Positions 8,968 to 17,145 of a stretch of DNA of 44,795 nucleotides are shown here, piece by piece. Both the position numbers and the translations under genes were made by a program. Source of the DNA: Fusobacteriales bacterium (GTDB lineage Bacteria; Fusobacteriota; Fusobacteriia; Fusobacteriales; Fusobacteriaceae); assembly GCA_020063625.1 (NCBI GenBank), contig JAICDD010000011.1, positions 1 through 44,795 on the forward strand, given 5' to 3'. A model generated the notes under the pieces. It made no database searches. It worked only from the letters and a program-made list of their open reading frames with translations, and was not told the DNA's origin. Numbering within the stretch: the stretch's first letter is position 1; every line of letters starts with the position of its first letter.

Positions 8968-11082
8968 TTATTTATAATAAAATCGAATAACATCTCCATT
9001 TTTTATCTTAGTTGTAAATTCTGCCTCTTTAGAGTTTACTATAATTTTTAATAATTTTCCACTTTCATGACCTTCTAATAATGTTTTTGGGTCATAGTAT
9101 TTAAATACATCTGATACAAGAGGTAAATTTTCTTCTGGAATATCAAAATCTATTTTATCTCCATTTTTTATTTCTGTATCACCTGAAACCACTTTTCCAT
9201 TTAATATAATAGCTTTTTTTAATTCATTAAAAACTATCTCTTTTTCATTTACAATAACTTTAAATTTATCATCTGTTTCTTCTAAAATATCTTTTATTTT
9301 TATATTTCCTAATTCATTTTTTTCTACTCTTATATTATCTCCATTTTGAATAATATAATCAGGTGTTATCTCTTTATCATCTTTATATATTTTCAGTCCA
9401 GGGATTACCATCTCTATCTCTTTACCATTTAGTATTATTTTTATATTAGTTTCTAGACTCTCAGAAACAACATCTTTTACCATTATTTTATCTATTACTT
9501 CTAATTCATCTCTATCTTGAATAAGATATTTATCATCTAAAATTTCTCCATTTTTCAATATTTTTACATCAATTTCTTTTATTTTACCATTAAGCTTAAA
9601 ATTTATTTTATCATATCTTTTTTTAAAATCTTTTATTGATACTACTGCATCTCTTCCATCACGAACTGATTTTATCTCGATATTATCTCCATCTTTTATT
9701 TGTTTATCAAGATTAGCAAATTTATTATTCACTTTTATTACTGCTCTTTTTCCCATTTCACCTTTAAATATCTCTAATTTACCATTTATTGTAGCTGTTA
9801 TTGCATTTCCTGGTTTACTATACAGCATTTTTGTATCATATCCTATTGATAATAACACTTCCATTAATGACATATTTTTTGTAAATGAGAATACTCTATG
9901 TGACACTTTATTTAAGCTAATATTTAAAATATTAAATTCTTTTCCTTGAAATGCCATATTTGCTATACCAATAGGTGTTACATATTCTGCAGTACTTAAC
10001 ATATTTTCATTATTCATAAGTGATTTAATTGCTTCTGTTCCTCTTACTGCTACTCTTCCAGCTACAAGAGATACTTTCTCTGCTATTTTTTCTCTAAGTT
10101 TTGGTATAAGTGAACCTCCACCAATTAAAATTATTGCTTGAGGAGCTCCTTCATTTAGCTCTAAAATTTTTTCTGATATTTTTAAGCTTAATTTTTCAAG
10201 AATTGGGTCTATTTTTTCAAAGATTTCTTTTGTTGTTATTTCATATTCTATACCTAATATATCTTGATAAGTTACTACTTCATTCTCTTTTAGAGATTTT
10301 TTTATTCTTTCAGCTTCTTCAAAATCTAATAAATAATCTTCTTCTATTTTTTCTGTAATCTCATCACCAGCCATAGGAACCATTCCATATCCTACTACTT
10401 TTCCAGCTTTTGTAATAGCAATATCTGATGTACCTGCCCCAATATCTACAAGAGCTATATTAAGCTTTCTCATATCTTCTGGCACAACTACATTTATTGC
10501 AGCAATAGGCTCTAATGTAAGATTTTCTATCCCTAAATCTACTTTATTTAACATTGTATACATACTATCTACTACTACTTTTGGTAAAAATGTAGCTAAT
10601 AATTCTACTTCTAACTCTTCACCTTTTTGATACAGTGGATTTTTTATCTCTACACCATCTAATTTATATTCTATTACACTATATCCTACACAATAATACT
10701 CTTTATTATTTTCATTTCCTAATGATTTTATTGTATTTTGAATAGCTAATAATTCTACTGCTAATATATCATCTTCTGACAATTCTTCACTAGGGTCAAA
10801 ACTTTTTTTCCCATCACCTTTATAAGTAATTAAGTTACGTCCTGCTACTGCTACTGCTACTTCTTCTATTTTTTCATTTGTTTTGCTTTCCATAGTATCT
10901 TTTAATATTTTTACTGTTTTTGCTACTTTTGATATATCATGTATTTGTCCGTCAAGCATAGCTCTGCTTTCATGTTCTTTAGATACCATTTCTATTATTT
11001 TTATTTTGTCATCTTCTGTATATTCAGCAAGTAAAAGTACTACATTTCTAGTACCTACATCCAATGCATATACCTTTTTCAA
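8968..11082 (-). CDS. Long FtsA-like actin-fold protein with C-terminal ubiquitin-like modules
   Basis: Residues 1-380 have the FtsA/PilM actin fold: DVGTRN phosphate loop at 8-13, AVAVAGRNL (SHS2-type region), VDIGAGTSD at 212-220 and LIGGGSLIP at 319-327. Residues 428-704 hold about five copies of a short beta-rich unit with the pattern 'I-x-V/L-N-G-K ... I-x-N/D-G-D-x-I' (near 428-470, 492-529, 546-586, 606-646 and 678-702), reminiscent of beta-grasp (MoaD/ThiS-like) folds. Clostridia have similar ~700-residue proteins annotated as cell division FtsA, also beside mutS2. Function is not proven; FtsZ tethering is unlikely to be assumed safely because the usual C-terminal amphipathic helix is replaced. 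The start codon is TTG 11082, with AAGGGGTG upstream. Confidence 0.85.
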   Translation of the reverse strand: MKKVYALDVGTRNVVLLLAEYTEDDKIKIIEMVSKEHESRAMLDGQIHDISKVAKTVKILKDTMESKTNEKIEEVAVAVAGRNLITYKGDGKKSFDPSEELSEDDILAVELLAIQNTIKSLGNENNKEYYCVGYSVIEYKLDGVEIKNPLYQKGEELEVELLATFLPKVVVDSMYTMLNKVDLGIENLTLEPIAAINVVVPEDMRKLNIALVDIGAGTSDIAITKAGKVVGYGMVPMAGDEITEKIEEDYLLDFEEAERIKKSLKENEVVTYQDILGIEYEITTKEIFEKIDPILEKLSLKISEKILELNEGAPQAIILIGGGSLIPKLREKIAEKVSLVAGRVAVRGTEAIKSLMNNENMLSTAEYVTPIGIANMAFQGKEFNILNISLNKVSHRVFSFTKNMSLMEVLLSIGYDTKMLYSKPGNAITATINGKLEIFKGEMGKRAVIKVNNKFANLDKQIKDGDNIEIKSVRDGRDAVVSIKDFKKRYDKINFKLNGKIKEIDVKILKNGEILDDKYLIQDRDELEVIDKIMVKDVVSESLETNIKIILNGKEIEMVIPGLKIYKDDKEITPDYIIQNGDNIRVEKNELGNIKIKDILEETDDKFKVIVNEKEIVFNELKKAIILNGKVVSGDTEIKNGDKIDFDIPEENLPLVSDVFKYYDPKTLLEGHESGKLLKIIVNSKEAEFTTKIKNGDVIRFYYK

Positions 11083-11098
11083 AATCTAACACCCCTTT

Positions 11099-13441
11099 TT
11101 ATTTTAGTGTCACTACTGTACATCCATACCCACCTTGATTTTGGTCTGCTATTTTAAAACTTTCTACAAAACTAGCTGTTTCTAGATATTCATGTATTCC
11201 TTTTCTAAGTACTCCAGTTCCTTTTCCATGAATCACATATACTTCTTTATATCCATTTAATATAGCATCATCTAAATATTTTTCAAGGTCATATATAGCT
11301 TCTTCTAACATTTTTCCTCTAAGGTCTATTTCTGATTTTACATTAGATTTTCTTACATTATTTACTCTAATATATTTTTGTTTATCTACCTGCTCTGATT
11401 TTTTTATATCATCATAATTAACCATAAGTTTTAAAATACCCGCTTGTATTTGTGCTTTTTCTTTATCTGGATAGTCTTTGATTACTACACCATCTTGATT
11501 TAAACTTTTTATAAATACTTTTTCTCCTATTTTCAAATCAAGATTTATTTTAATTTTCTTTTCTACTTTTACATTTTTAGTTTTTTCTTCTCTTATATTT
11601 TGACGAAGCATATTTAGACTTTTTTCTGTTGCTTTTAATTCCTCTTTTTTTATTTCATCTTTTTTGATTTTATCAATTAAGGCTTTTGCTTTATTTTGAG
11701 CTTCTTTTATCATTTTATCAGCGTTATCGTATGCTTCTTTTAATATTCTATTTTTTTCTTTTTCAAGTTCTATTACTTTTGCTTCATACTCTTTTTTTAG
11801 TCTTTCTGATTCTCTTTTAAGCTCTTCAATTTCTGCTTGAGCTTTTTCCATCTCTTCTGTTTTTTCTTTTATATTAGCTATCATATTTTCTACTTTTTTA
11901 TCTTCTTCACTAATATATTTTTGCGCTCTTTCTATTATTTCATTTGGTAATCCTAGTCTACTTGCTATTTTTAGCGCATTACTTTCACCAGGTATTCCAA
12001 GTAATAATCTATAAGTAGGTGATAATGTATTTGCATCAAATTCCATAGATGCTGTTTCTACATTTTCTTCATTAAATGCATAAGCTTTTACTTCACTATA
12101 ATGTGTTGTTATAAATGATTTTACTTTTTTAGATTTTAAATAATCTATTACAGCCATTGCAAAAGCTGAACCTTCAATTGGGTCTGTCCCTGAACCAAGC
12201 TCATCAAGTAATACTAAACTAGATTTATTAATATTTTCTAAGATATCATGTACATTTTTTAAATGCGCTGAAAATGACGATAAACTTTGCTCTATACTTT
12301 GTTCATCACCTATATCAGCATATACCCCAGTAAACATTCCTATTTCAGTTTTTTCATTAGCTGGTACCATTATTCCACTAAGTGCCATAAGTGTAAGAAG
12401 TCCTGCTGTTTTAAGTGCTACTGTTTTCCCTCCTGTATTTGGACCAGTAATTAATAATGTGTTATACTCTTTTCCTATTTCAAAACTAAGAGGAACTACT
12501 TTATCTTTTTCAATAAATGGATGTCTTGCTTCTACAAGTTTTAGATACTCTTTTTCTACAATTTTGGGCATTATTGCATTTATTTCTAATGCATATCTAG
12601 CTTTTGAATATATAAAGTCAATATCTACTACTGCATCTGCTATTTTTAAAATACCTTCTTTATTCATTCTAAGCATATCTGTAGTTCTTAATAAGATTTT
12701 TTTTATTTCTTCTCTTTCTCTTACTTGTAATTCTCTCATTTTATTATTTAATGAAACAACTGATAATGGCTCAATAAATACAGTTTGTCCACTTGCTGAT
12801 CTATCATGCTCTATTCCTTTTATCTGACCTTTAAAATCAGCTTTTATAGGAATAACCATTCTTCCTTCTCTTTCAGTAATAATTTTTTCTTGTATAGCTT
12901 TTGCATATGTAGTATTTGACATTATATCATCAAATTTATTTTTTATATTAAGAGATATATTTTTCTTTTGTTCTCTTATACTTCTAAGCTCTAGAGATGC
13001 TTCATCTTTTACTTCTCCACTATCATCAATAGCTTTTTCAATAATATCTTCTAGTCCTTTATATACAGGAACATCTCTAAATTTCATATAAAGATTTCTA
13101 TATTTTGATTCTAAATTTTCTAATTTAGTTTTTACTCTTCTAAAAGCTCTTAGAGTCCTTTTTATAGATACAAACTCTTCTGGTATCAAATATGTACCTA
13201 TTAATTCTGTTCTTTTTATATATTTTGATATATCATTTATCCCTACTAAATCAAGTCCTTCATCATATTTTTCTATTTCTACTACTTCAGATACGTATAA
13301 AAGCTCTTTTTTAATAATATTAATATCACTAAATGGTGTAAGCTCTTCTATTTTTAATCTTGTTGTATCTAATATAGTATATTTCATAATTTCTTTTTTC
13401 AATTTATCATATTCAAGTACATTAAATGTATGAGTGTTCAT
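11099..13441 (-). CDS. mutS2: MutS2 / RqcU-type ATPase with Smr nuclease domain
   Basis: MutS-family ATPase without the mismatch-recognition domain. Members act in recombination control or, in Bacillus, in splitting collided ribosomes. Visible parts are the core/lever helices, Walker A GPNTGGKT at 333-340, the LLDELGSGTDP Walker B and the ABC-type ATPase dimer region. A long coiled coil follows (about 510-640), then a C-terminal Smr domain (about 705-780) with IDLRGKML and YVIHGKGTGVLR. ATG 13441 is chosen because GGAGG sits 4 bases upstream; GTG 13453 has no such site. At 780 residues it is full length. It is transcribed divergently from rpmB and leads into the FtsA-like gene 16 bases downstream. 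Confidence 0.96.
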   Translation of the reverse strand: MNTHTFNVLEYDKLKKEIMKYTILDTTRLKIEELTPFSDINIIKKELLYVSEVVEIEKYDEGLDLVGINDISKYIKRTELIGTYLIPEEFVSIKRTLRAFRRVKTKLENLESKYRNLYMKFRDVPVYKGLEDIIEKAIDDSGEVKDEASLELRSIREQKKNISLNIKNKFDDIMSNTTYAKAIQEKIITEREGRMVIPIKADFKGQIKGIEHDRSASGQTVFIEPLSVVSLNNKMRELQVREREEIKKILLRTTDMLRMNKEGILKIADAVVDIDFIYSKARYALEINAIMPKIVEKEYLKLVEARHPFIEKDKVVPLSFEIGKEYNTLLITGPNTGGKTVALKTAGLLTLMALSGIMVPANEKTEIGMFTGVYADIGDEQSIEQSLSSFSAHLKNVHDILENINKSSLVLLDELGSGTDPIEGSAFAMAVIDYLKSKKVKSFITTHYSEVKAYAFNEENVETASMEFDANTLSPTYRLLLGIPGESNALKIASRLGLPNEIIERAQKYISEEDKKVENMIANIKEKTEEMEKAQAEIEELKRESERLKKEYEAKVIELEKEKNRILKEAYDNADKMIKEAQNKAKALIDKIKKDEIKKEELKATEKSLNMLRQNIREEKTKNVKVEKKIKINLDLKIGEKVFIKSLNQDGVVIKDYPDKEKAQIQAGILKLMVNYDDIKKSEQVDKQKYIRVNNVRKSNVKSEIDLRGKMLEEAIYDLEKYLDDAILNGYKEVYVIHGKGTGVLRKGIHEYLETASFVESFKIADQNQGGYGCTVVTLK

Positions 13442-13478
13442 CTTGCCTCCCACATAATAAAATAAATAATTTCTTTTA

Positions 13479-13487
13479 ATTATATCA
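13479..13487 (-). promoter_or_regulatory. Extended -10 promoter for mutS2
   Basis: On the minus strand the sequence reads TGATATAAT, an extended -10 element, about 38 bases upstream of the mutS2 ATG. No good -35 hexamer is seen 16-18 bases further up, which is tolerable for an extended -10 promoter. Confidence 0.5.
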
Positions 13488-13560
13488 TATAAAATCTATT
13501 TTTTCTATTATTAAAACTCTATTCTTTTTTATAATTTCTATTTTTTCATATCTATTTTAC

Positions 13561-13589
13561 TTGATTTTTTTTCTAACTTATGATAGAAT
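13561..13589 (+). promoter_or_regulatory. Promoter of rpmB
   Basis: TTGATT (13561-13566), a 17-base spacer and TAGAAT (13584-13589), preceded by TGA as an extended -10. The predicted transcript start falls in a 17-base motif (13588-13604) repeated exactly at 14430-14446. The ribosome site AGGAGGTG follows at 13609. Confidence 0.65.
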
Positions 13590-13621
13590 ATTATTCGGAA
13601 TTTCTTTAGGAGGTGAAATTA

Positions 13622-13876
13622 ATGAGAGTATGCGAAGTTACAGGAAAAGGAACTGTTACAGGAAACCAAATTTCTCACTCACATAGAGTTACAAAAAGAA
13701 TTTGGAAACCAAATTTACAAACTACTAAATTAACAATCAATGGAGTTACTTTAAAAGTTAGAGTTTCAACTAAAGTTTTAAAAACTTTAAAAACTTTAAA
13801 TGATGCTGAAACTGTAAAATATTTAAGACAAAACAAAAAAACTTTATCTCCAAGATTAGCTGAATTAGTTAAATAA
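13622..13876 (+). CDS. rpmB: 50S ribosomal protein L28
   Basis: An 84-residue basic protein beginning [15 protein letters not shown], typical of L28 (usually [10 protein letters not shown]). It also has [16 protein letters not shown], a near-universal L28 motif. ATG 13622 is chosen over the in-frame GTG 13613, because the GTG lies inside the ribosome site AGGAGGTG. The Cys-x2-Cys zinc pairs of some L28 paralogues are absent. It is a stand-alone gene with its own promoter and terminator. Confidence 0.97.
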   Translation: MRVCEVTGKGTVTGNQISHSHRVTKRIWKPNLQTTKLTINGVTLKVRVSTKVLKTLKTLNDAETVKYLRQNKKTLSPRLAELVK

Positions 13877-13882
13877 GTTAAT

Positions 13883-13918
13883 AAAAAAAGACAGTCGGTG
13901 CATAACTGTCTTTTTTTT
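13883..13918. terminator. Terminator after rpmB, probably bidirectional
   Basis: AAAAAAAGACAGT and its complement ACTGTCTTTTTTT flank a 9-base loop (CGGTGCATA). A-tracts on the left and T-tracts on the right mean it can stop transcripts from both sides. The minus-strand fragment at 13917 ends inside its T-tract. Confidence 0.88.
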
Positions 13919-14019
13919 ATACTTTATTTAAATTATTTATTCTTTTTTCTATTGAAGGATGAGTCTGAAAACCTTCATCTATTTTTTTCATTTTTTTCTT
14001 CAAATGATTTAATTTTCAT
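13917..14019 (-). pseudogene. C-terminal remnant of an M48-family (HtpX-like) peptidase
   Basis: The last 24 residues (ATG at 13991) read DEGFQTHPSIEKRINNLNK near the end. The motif THPSxxKRIxxL is the usual C-terminal signature of M48 zinc peptidases ('FSTHPxxxxRIxxL'). No catalytic HExxH segment lies upstream. A preceding ATG at 14019 overlaps the stop of the neighbouring membrane gene (ATGA) behind GGGGAGGAG. It is joined to the remnant frame if one A is removed from a seven-A run, which gives a ~33-residue product. So this is either a decayed peptidase gene end or a tiny frameshifted ORF. It reads into the shared terminator. Confidence 0.55.
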
Positions 14020-14369
14020 TTCTCCTCCCCTTTTTCTAATTCTCCTTCATTTATTTCTTCAACTTCTTCTTTTCTTAATTCTTTTATAAAAAAGAAGAAA
14101 AATAAAAGCATAATAATATTAAATATTGTAAATGCTTTTTTAGTTTCTAAATAATTTTCTAGCGAACTAGATATCATAAAAATCAAAGTATAAAACAATG
14201 TTTTTTTATCATTTTTTTTAGTCTTAATATAATATATCTGATTTTTTACCAACATATACATTATAAATCCAACAAAGAAAAAATTAAAAATATTAAGTGT
14301 TTCGACTATATCTTTTGTAAACACATAAATTCCACCCCATAACAATATTAATAAATGATATGATTTCAT
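14016..14369 (-). CDS. Small membrane protein of unknown function
   Basis: I do not recognise this 117-residue protein. It has about three or four hydrophobic stretches (roughly 4-20, 27-47, 57-72 and 80-96), then a strongly acidic charged tail (KELRKEEVEEINEGELEKGEEK). A good ribosome site (AAAGGAGGGG) precedes ATG 14369. It is followed by the M48-like remnant with an ATGA overlap, so the two could once have formed a membrane protein/peptidase pair. Transcription is opposite to the neighbouring rpmB and kdgA genes. Confidence 0.6.
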   Translation of the reverse strand: MKSYHLLILLWGGIYVFTKDIVETLNIFNFFFVGFIMYMLVKNQIYYIKTKKNDKKTLFYTLIFMISSSLENYLETKKAFTIFNIIMLLFFFFFIKELRKEEVEEINEGELEKGEEK

Positions 14370-14500
14370 AACCCCTCCTTTAACGTTATTTTTTTCACTT
14401 TAAAACACAAAATTTTTTATAAATATACTATATTATTCGGAATTTCCTTTTTTATTTTTATAAAATTTTAAAAATTCTATAAAAACAATAAAATTTACTC

Positions 14501-14527
14501 TTGACTTTTTGATAGATTAATTATAAT
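14501..14527 (+). promoter_or_regulatory. Promoter of the kdgA-kdgK-iclR operon
   Basis: TTGACT (14501-14506) and TATAAT (14522-14527) are good hexamers but separated by only 15 bases. Another AT-rich hexamer, TATTAT, lies at 14532. The start site would fall just before the palindrome at 14562. Confidence 0.5.
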
Positions 14528-14540
14528 ATCATATTATAAA

Positions 14541-14575
14541 TTCGTATTTGTGTATATTGTTCGTATATACGTAAG
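14541..14575. promoter_or_regulatory. Possible operator upstream of kdgA
   Basis: A perfect 10-bp palindrome, CGTATATACG (14562-14571), lies 12 bases before the kdgA ATG. TTCGTAT occurs twice, at 14541 and 14560, 19 bases apart (about two helical turns). The adjacent IclR-family gene is the obvious candidate to bind here. This is inferred from position only. Confidence 0.4.
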
Positions 14576-14583
14576 AAGGAAAA

Positions 14584-15219
14584 ATGAAAAGACAAAATAT
14601 ATTAAAAAAACTTAGTGATAATGGTGTCGTTGCTGTTGTTCGTGGAAATTCAATAGACGAAGGAATGTCTATATCAAAAGCTTGTATTGAAGGTGGAGTT
14701 GTTTCAATTGAAGTTACTTATACAAATCCTTCTGCTACTGATATTATTAAAGAATTAAAATCTCAATATAATGACCCAAATATTGTAATTGGTGCTGGTA
14801 GTGTACTTGATTCTGAAACTGCTAAAATAGCTTTATTAGCTGGAGCAGAGTTTATTGTATCTCCTACTTTCAATCCTGATACTGCTAAATTATGTAACAG
14901 ATACCAAATTCCTTATATCCCAGGATGTATGACTATTACAGAAATGGTTACAGCTATTGAGCATGGTTCTGATATAGTAAAATTATTCCCTGGTAATGTT
15001 TTTGGTCCATCATTTATTAAATCAGCTAAAGCTCCACTTCCTCAACTTAATATTATGCCTTCTGGTGGTGTAGATATAGATAATGTTGAAGAATGGTTTA
15101 AAAATGGTGCTTGTGCTGTAAGTGTTGGCGGAAAGCTTACTAGTGGTACACCTGAAGAAATAACTGAAAAAGCTAAAAAATTTATGGAAAAATTCAAAAA
15201 AGCAAATGAAAGGGGATAA
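14584..15219 (+). CDS. kdgA: KDPG aldolase
   Basis: Class I aldolase that splits 2-keto-3-deoxy-6-phosphogluconate into pyruvate and glyceraldehyde 3-phosphate. Family features are present: VVAVVRG at the N-terminus, E43 in SIEVTYTNP, the Schiff-base lysine K133 in IVKLFPGNVFGP and the phosphate-binding MPSGGVD. Its 211 residues match Eda. AGAAGGA precedes ATG 14584. Five bases separate it from the kinase that makes its substrate, so the pair forms the end of a uronate/2-keto-3-deoxygluconate degradation route. Upstream uronate enzymes are not in the window. The symbol eda would be equivalent. Confidence 0.95.
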   Translation: MKRQNILKKLSDNGVVAVVRGNSIDEGMSISKACIEGGVVSIEVTYTNPSATDIIKELKSQYNDPNIVIGAGSVLDSETAKIALLAGAEFIVSPTFNPDTAKLCNRYQIPYIPGCMTITEMVTAIEHGSDIVKLFPGNVFGPSFIKSAKAPLPQLNIMPSGGVDIDNVEEWFKNGACAVSVGGKLTSGTPEEITEKAKKFMEKFKKANERG

Positions 15220-15223
15220 TTTT

Positions 15224-16228
15224 ATGAATAAAAAAGTTGTAACTTTAGGAGAAATGCTTCTTAGATTATCCACAAATAATAATAATCGTTTTATTACTTC
15301 AAAATCATTTGATATACATTTTGGTGGAGCTGAAATTAATGTAGGAGTTAATTTGGCTAATCTTGGATTAAATTCTTATGTTATTACAAAAGTTCCTAAT
15401 AATGATATTGGTACTGCTTCGGTTAATTATTTAAAATCTCATGGTGTTTATACAGATTATGTAAAAACTGGTAGTGAAAGACTAGGAATTTACTTTTTAG
15501 AACAAGGTACTTCTCTAAGAAATAGTAAAGTTATATATGATAGAGCAGATTCTGCATTTTGTAATATAGATATTGATGAATTAGATATTGATGAAATTTT
15601 AGAAAATACTGATTTATTTCATGTATCTGGTATAACTTTAACTCTTAGCGAAAAAACTTTTGAATTGTCAAAATTAATCTTACAAAAATGCAAAGAAAAA
15701 AATATAACTACAAGTTTTGACTTTAATTATAGAAGTAAATTATGGACACTACAAGAAGCAAAAGAAAAAATAGTAGAAATATTACCTTATGTTGATATTG
15801 CTTTTGCTGGATATCTTGATTTTATAAATATTTTAGGATTTAAAACTGATGCTACTAACTTAATGGATACATACAAAGATTTATATCCAAAAGTAGCTGA
15901 AAAATATAATTTTAAATATATAGTATCATCAATGAGAGATGTAATCTCTGCATCTAAAAACAATTATAAATGTATACTTTTCCACAATGACAATATCTAT
16001 GAATCAAAACAATATCAAATAGATATTGTAGATAGAGTTGGTAGTGGAGATGCATTTACTTCAGGATTTTTATACTCTTTCTTGACATCTGATGATAATA
16101 ATTATAGAATACAATTTGCAGCAGCTTCTGCAGCAATAAAACATACAATAGTTGGAGATGCTAATCTTACTACAAAAGAAGAGATAGAAAATCTATTTAA
16201 TAGTGACTCTTTTGAAATAGGAAGATAA
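15224..16228 (+). CDS. kdgK: 2-keto-3-deoxygluconate kinase (PfkB family)
   Basis: Ribokinase-fold sugar kinase, inferred to phosphorylate 2-keto-3-deoxygluconate for the aldolase just upstream. The PfkB signatures are there: GGAEINVGVNLANLG near the N-terminus and the anion-hole/catalytic-base motif VDRVGSGDAFTSG near the C-terminus. ATG 15224 is preferred (334 residues), because AAAGGGG lies 9 bases upstream; the in-frame ATG 15206 is inside kdgA with no ribosome site. Substrate specificity rests on context and on RADSAF/FDFNYRSKLW segments typical of KDG kinases. Confidence 0.9.
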   Translation: MNKKVVTLGEMLLRLSTNNNNRFITSKSFDIHFGGAEINVGVNLANLGLNSYVITKVPNNDIGTASVNYLKSHGVYTDYVKTGSERLGIYFLEQGTSLRNSKVIYDRADSAFCNIDIDELDIDEILENTDLFHVSGITLTLSEKTFELSKLILQKCKEKNITTSFDFNYRSKLWTLQEAKEKIVEILPYVDIAFAGYLDFINILGFKTDATNLMDTYKDLYPKVAEKYNFKYIVSSMRDVISASKNNYKCILFHNDNIYESKQYQIDIVDRVGSGDAFTSGFLYSFLTSDDNNYRIQFAAASAAIKHTIVGDANLTTKEEIENLFNSDSFEIGR

Positions 16229-16242
16229 CAGAAAGGATTAAT

Positions 16243-16995
16243 ATGAAAATAAACAGAACTGTAGAACGTTCTATTAAAATATTAGAACTTCTATCAAATC
16301 ATAAAGATGGATTAACTATGAAAGAGATTCAATATACACTTGATATGCCAAAAACAAGTGCATATGATATTTTAGAAACTCTCGTTTATTTTCAAATGTT
16401 AGAAAAAACATCTAATAAAAACACTACCTATAAAATAGGAATAAAAAGTTTTGAAATTGGTAATAGTTATGAAAGAAATAAAAAGATTTTACCTATAATC
16501 TCAGAGCCTTTACAAAATTTAGCTAACCAAACAAATAAAACTGTATTTTATGCTATAGAAAATAATGGTAATATTGTTTATCTTGCAAAATTTGAACCAC
16601 CAAAAGCCATTATTACCACAGCTACTGTTGGAAGTACAAATCCTATGTACTGTACTTCCCTTGGAAAAGCTATATTAGCTTTTTCTGATGAAAAACAACT
16701 TTTAAAACTATTAGAAAAACAATCTTTTGAGAAAAAGACAAAATATTCTCTGTCAAAAGATGAACTTTTAAAAGATTTAGAAGAGATTAAAAAACGTGGT
16801 TATGCTATAGATAATAGAGAAGTTGAAGAACATATGCTTTGTATTGGAGCACCTATTTTTGATTATTCAAATAAAGTAGTTGGTTCTATTAGTGTTTCAG
16901 GATTATATTCTGACAATACTAATTTAGATAAAGAATCAAAATTGTTAATAGCCACAAGTAAAGAAATTTCTAAAAAACTTGGACATGCTATTTAA
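16243..16995 (+). CDS. IclR-family transcriptional regulator
   Basis: N-terminal winged helix (about 1-70; ERSIKILELLSNHKDGLTMKEI and MPKTSAYDILETL) and C-terminal IclR effector-binding domain (about 85-245, with YCTSLGKAILAF and CIGAPIFDYSNKVVGSISVSG). This is the architecture of KdgR-type regulators of keto-deoxygluconate catabolism. It is the last gene of the operon, 14 bases after kdgK, and a terminator follows. Likely local regulator of kdgA-kdgK, acting at the palindrome near 14562. Whether it represses or activates cannot be read. Confidence 0.9.
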   Translation: MKINRTVERSIKILELLSNHKDGLTMKEIQYTLDMPKTSAYDILETLVYFQMLEKTSNKNTTYKIGIKSFEIGNSYERNKKILPIISEPLQNLANQTNKTVFYAIENNGNIVYLAKFEPPKAIITTATVGSTNPMYCTSLGKAILAFSDEKQLLKLLEKQSFEKKTKYSLSKDELLKDLEEIKKRGYAIDNREVEEHMLCIGAPIFDYSNKVVGSISVSGLYSDNTNLDKESKLLIATSKEISKKLGHAI

Positions 16996-17024
16996 TAATC
17001 CCTTTCTATTAAATCCTTAACACG

Positions 17025-17059
17025 AAAAGCCTAAACCTCATTTGAGATTTAGGCTTTTT
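17025..17059 (+). terminator. Terminator after the kdg operon
   Basis: AAAAGCCTAAA pairs with TTTAGGCTTTT. After one mismatch the stem continues CTCA/TGAG around a 2-base loop. A T-tract ends it. It separates iclR from galE. Confidence 0.9.
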
Positions 17060-17103
17060 CATTTAAATAATTTTCTTCTTTTCTAGAATTTTTTTTATAA
17101 TAA

Positions 17104-17112
17104 TGATATAAT
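17104..17112 (+). promoter_or_regulatory. Extended -10 promoter of galE
   Basis: TGATATAAT (17104-17112), 33 bases before the galE ATG. A second TATAAT occurs at 17096-17101. The -35 region is weak. Confidence 0.5.
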
Positions 17113-17145
17113 TGCAATATATTTTATTAATGAAAGGGGATTTTT

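Noticed and set aside
13613-13621. GTG start for rpmB three codons upstream
   Set aside because: The GTG is part of the AGGAGGTG ribosome site; ATG 13622 gives the standard L28 N-terminus.
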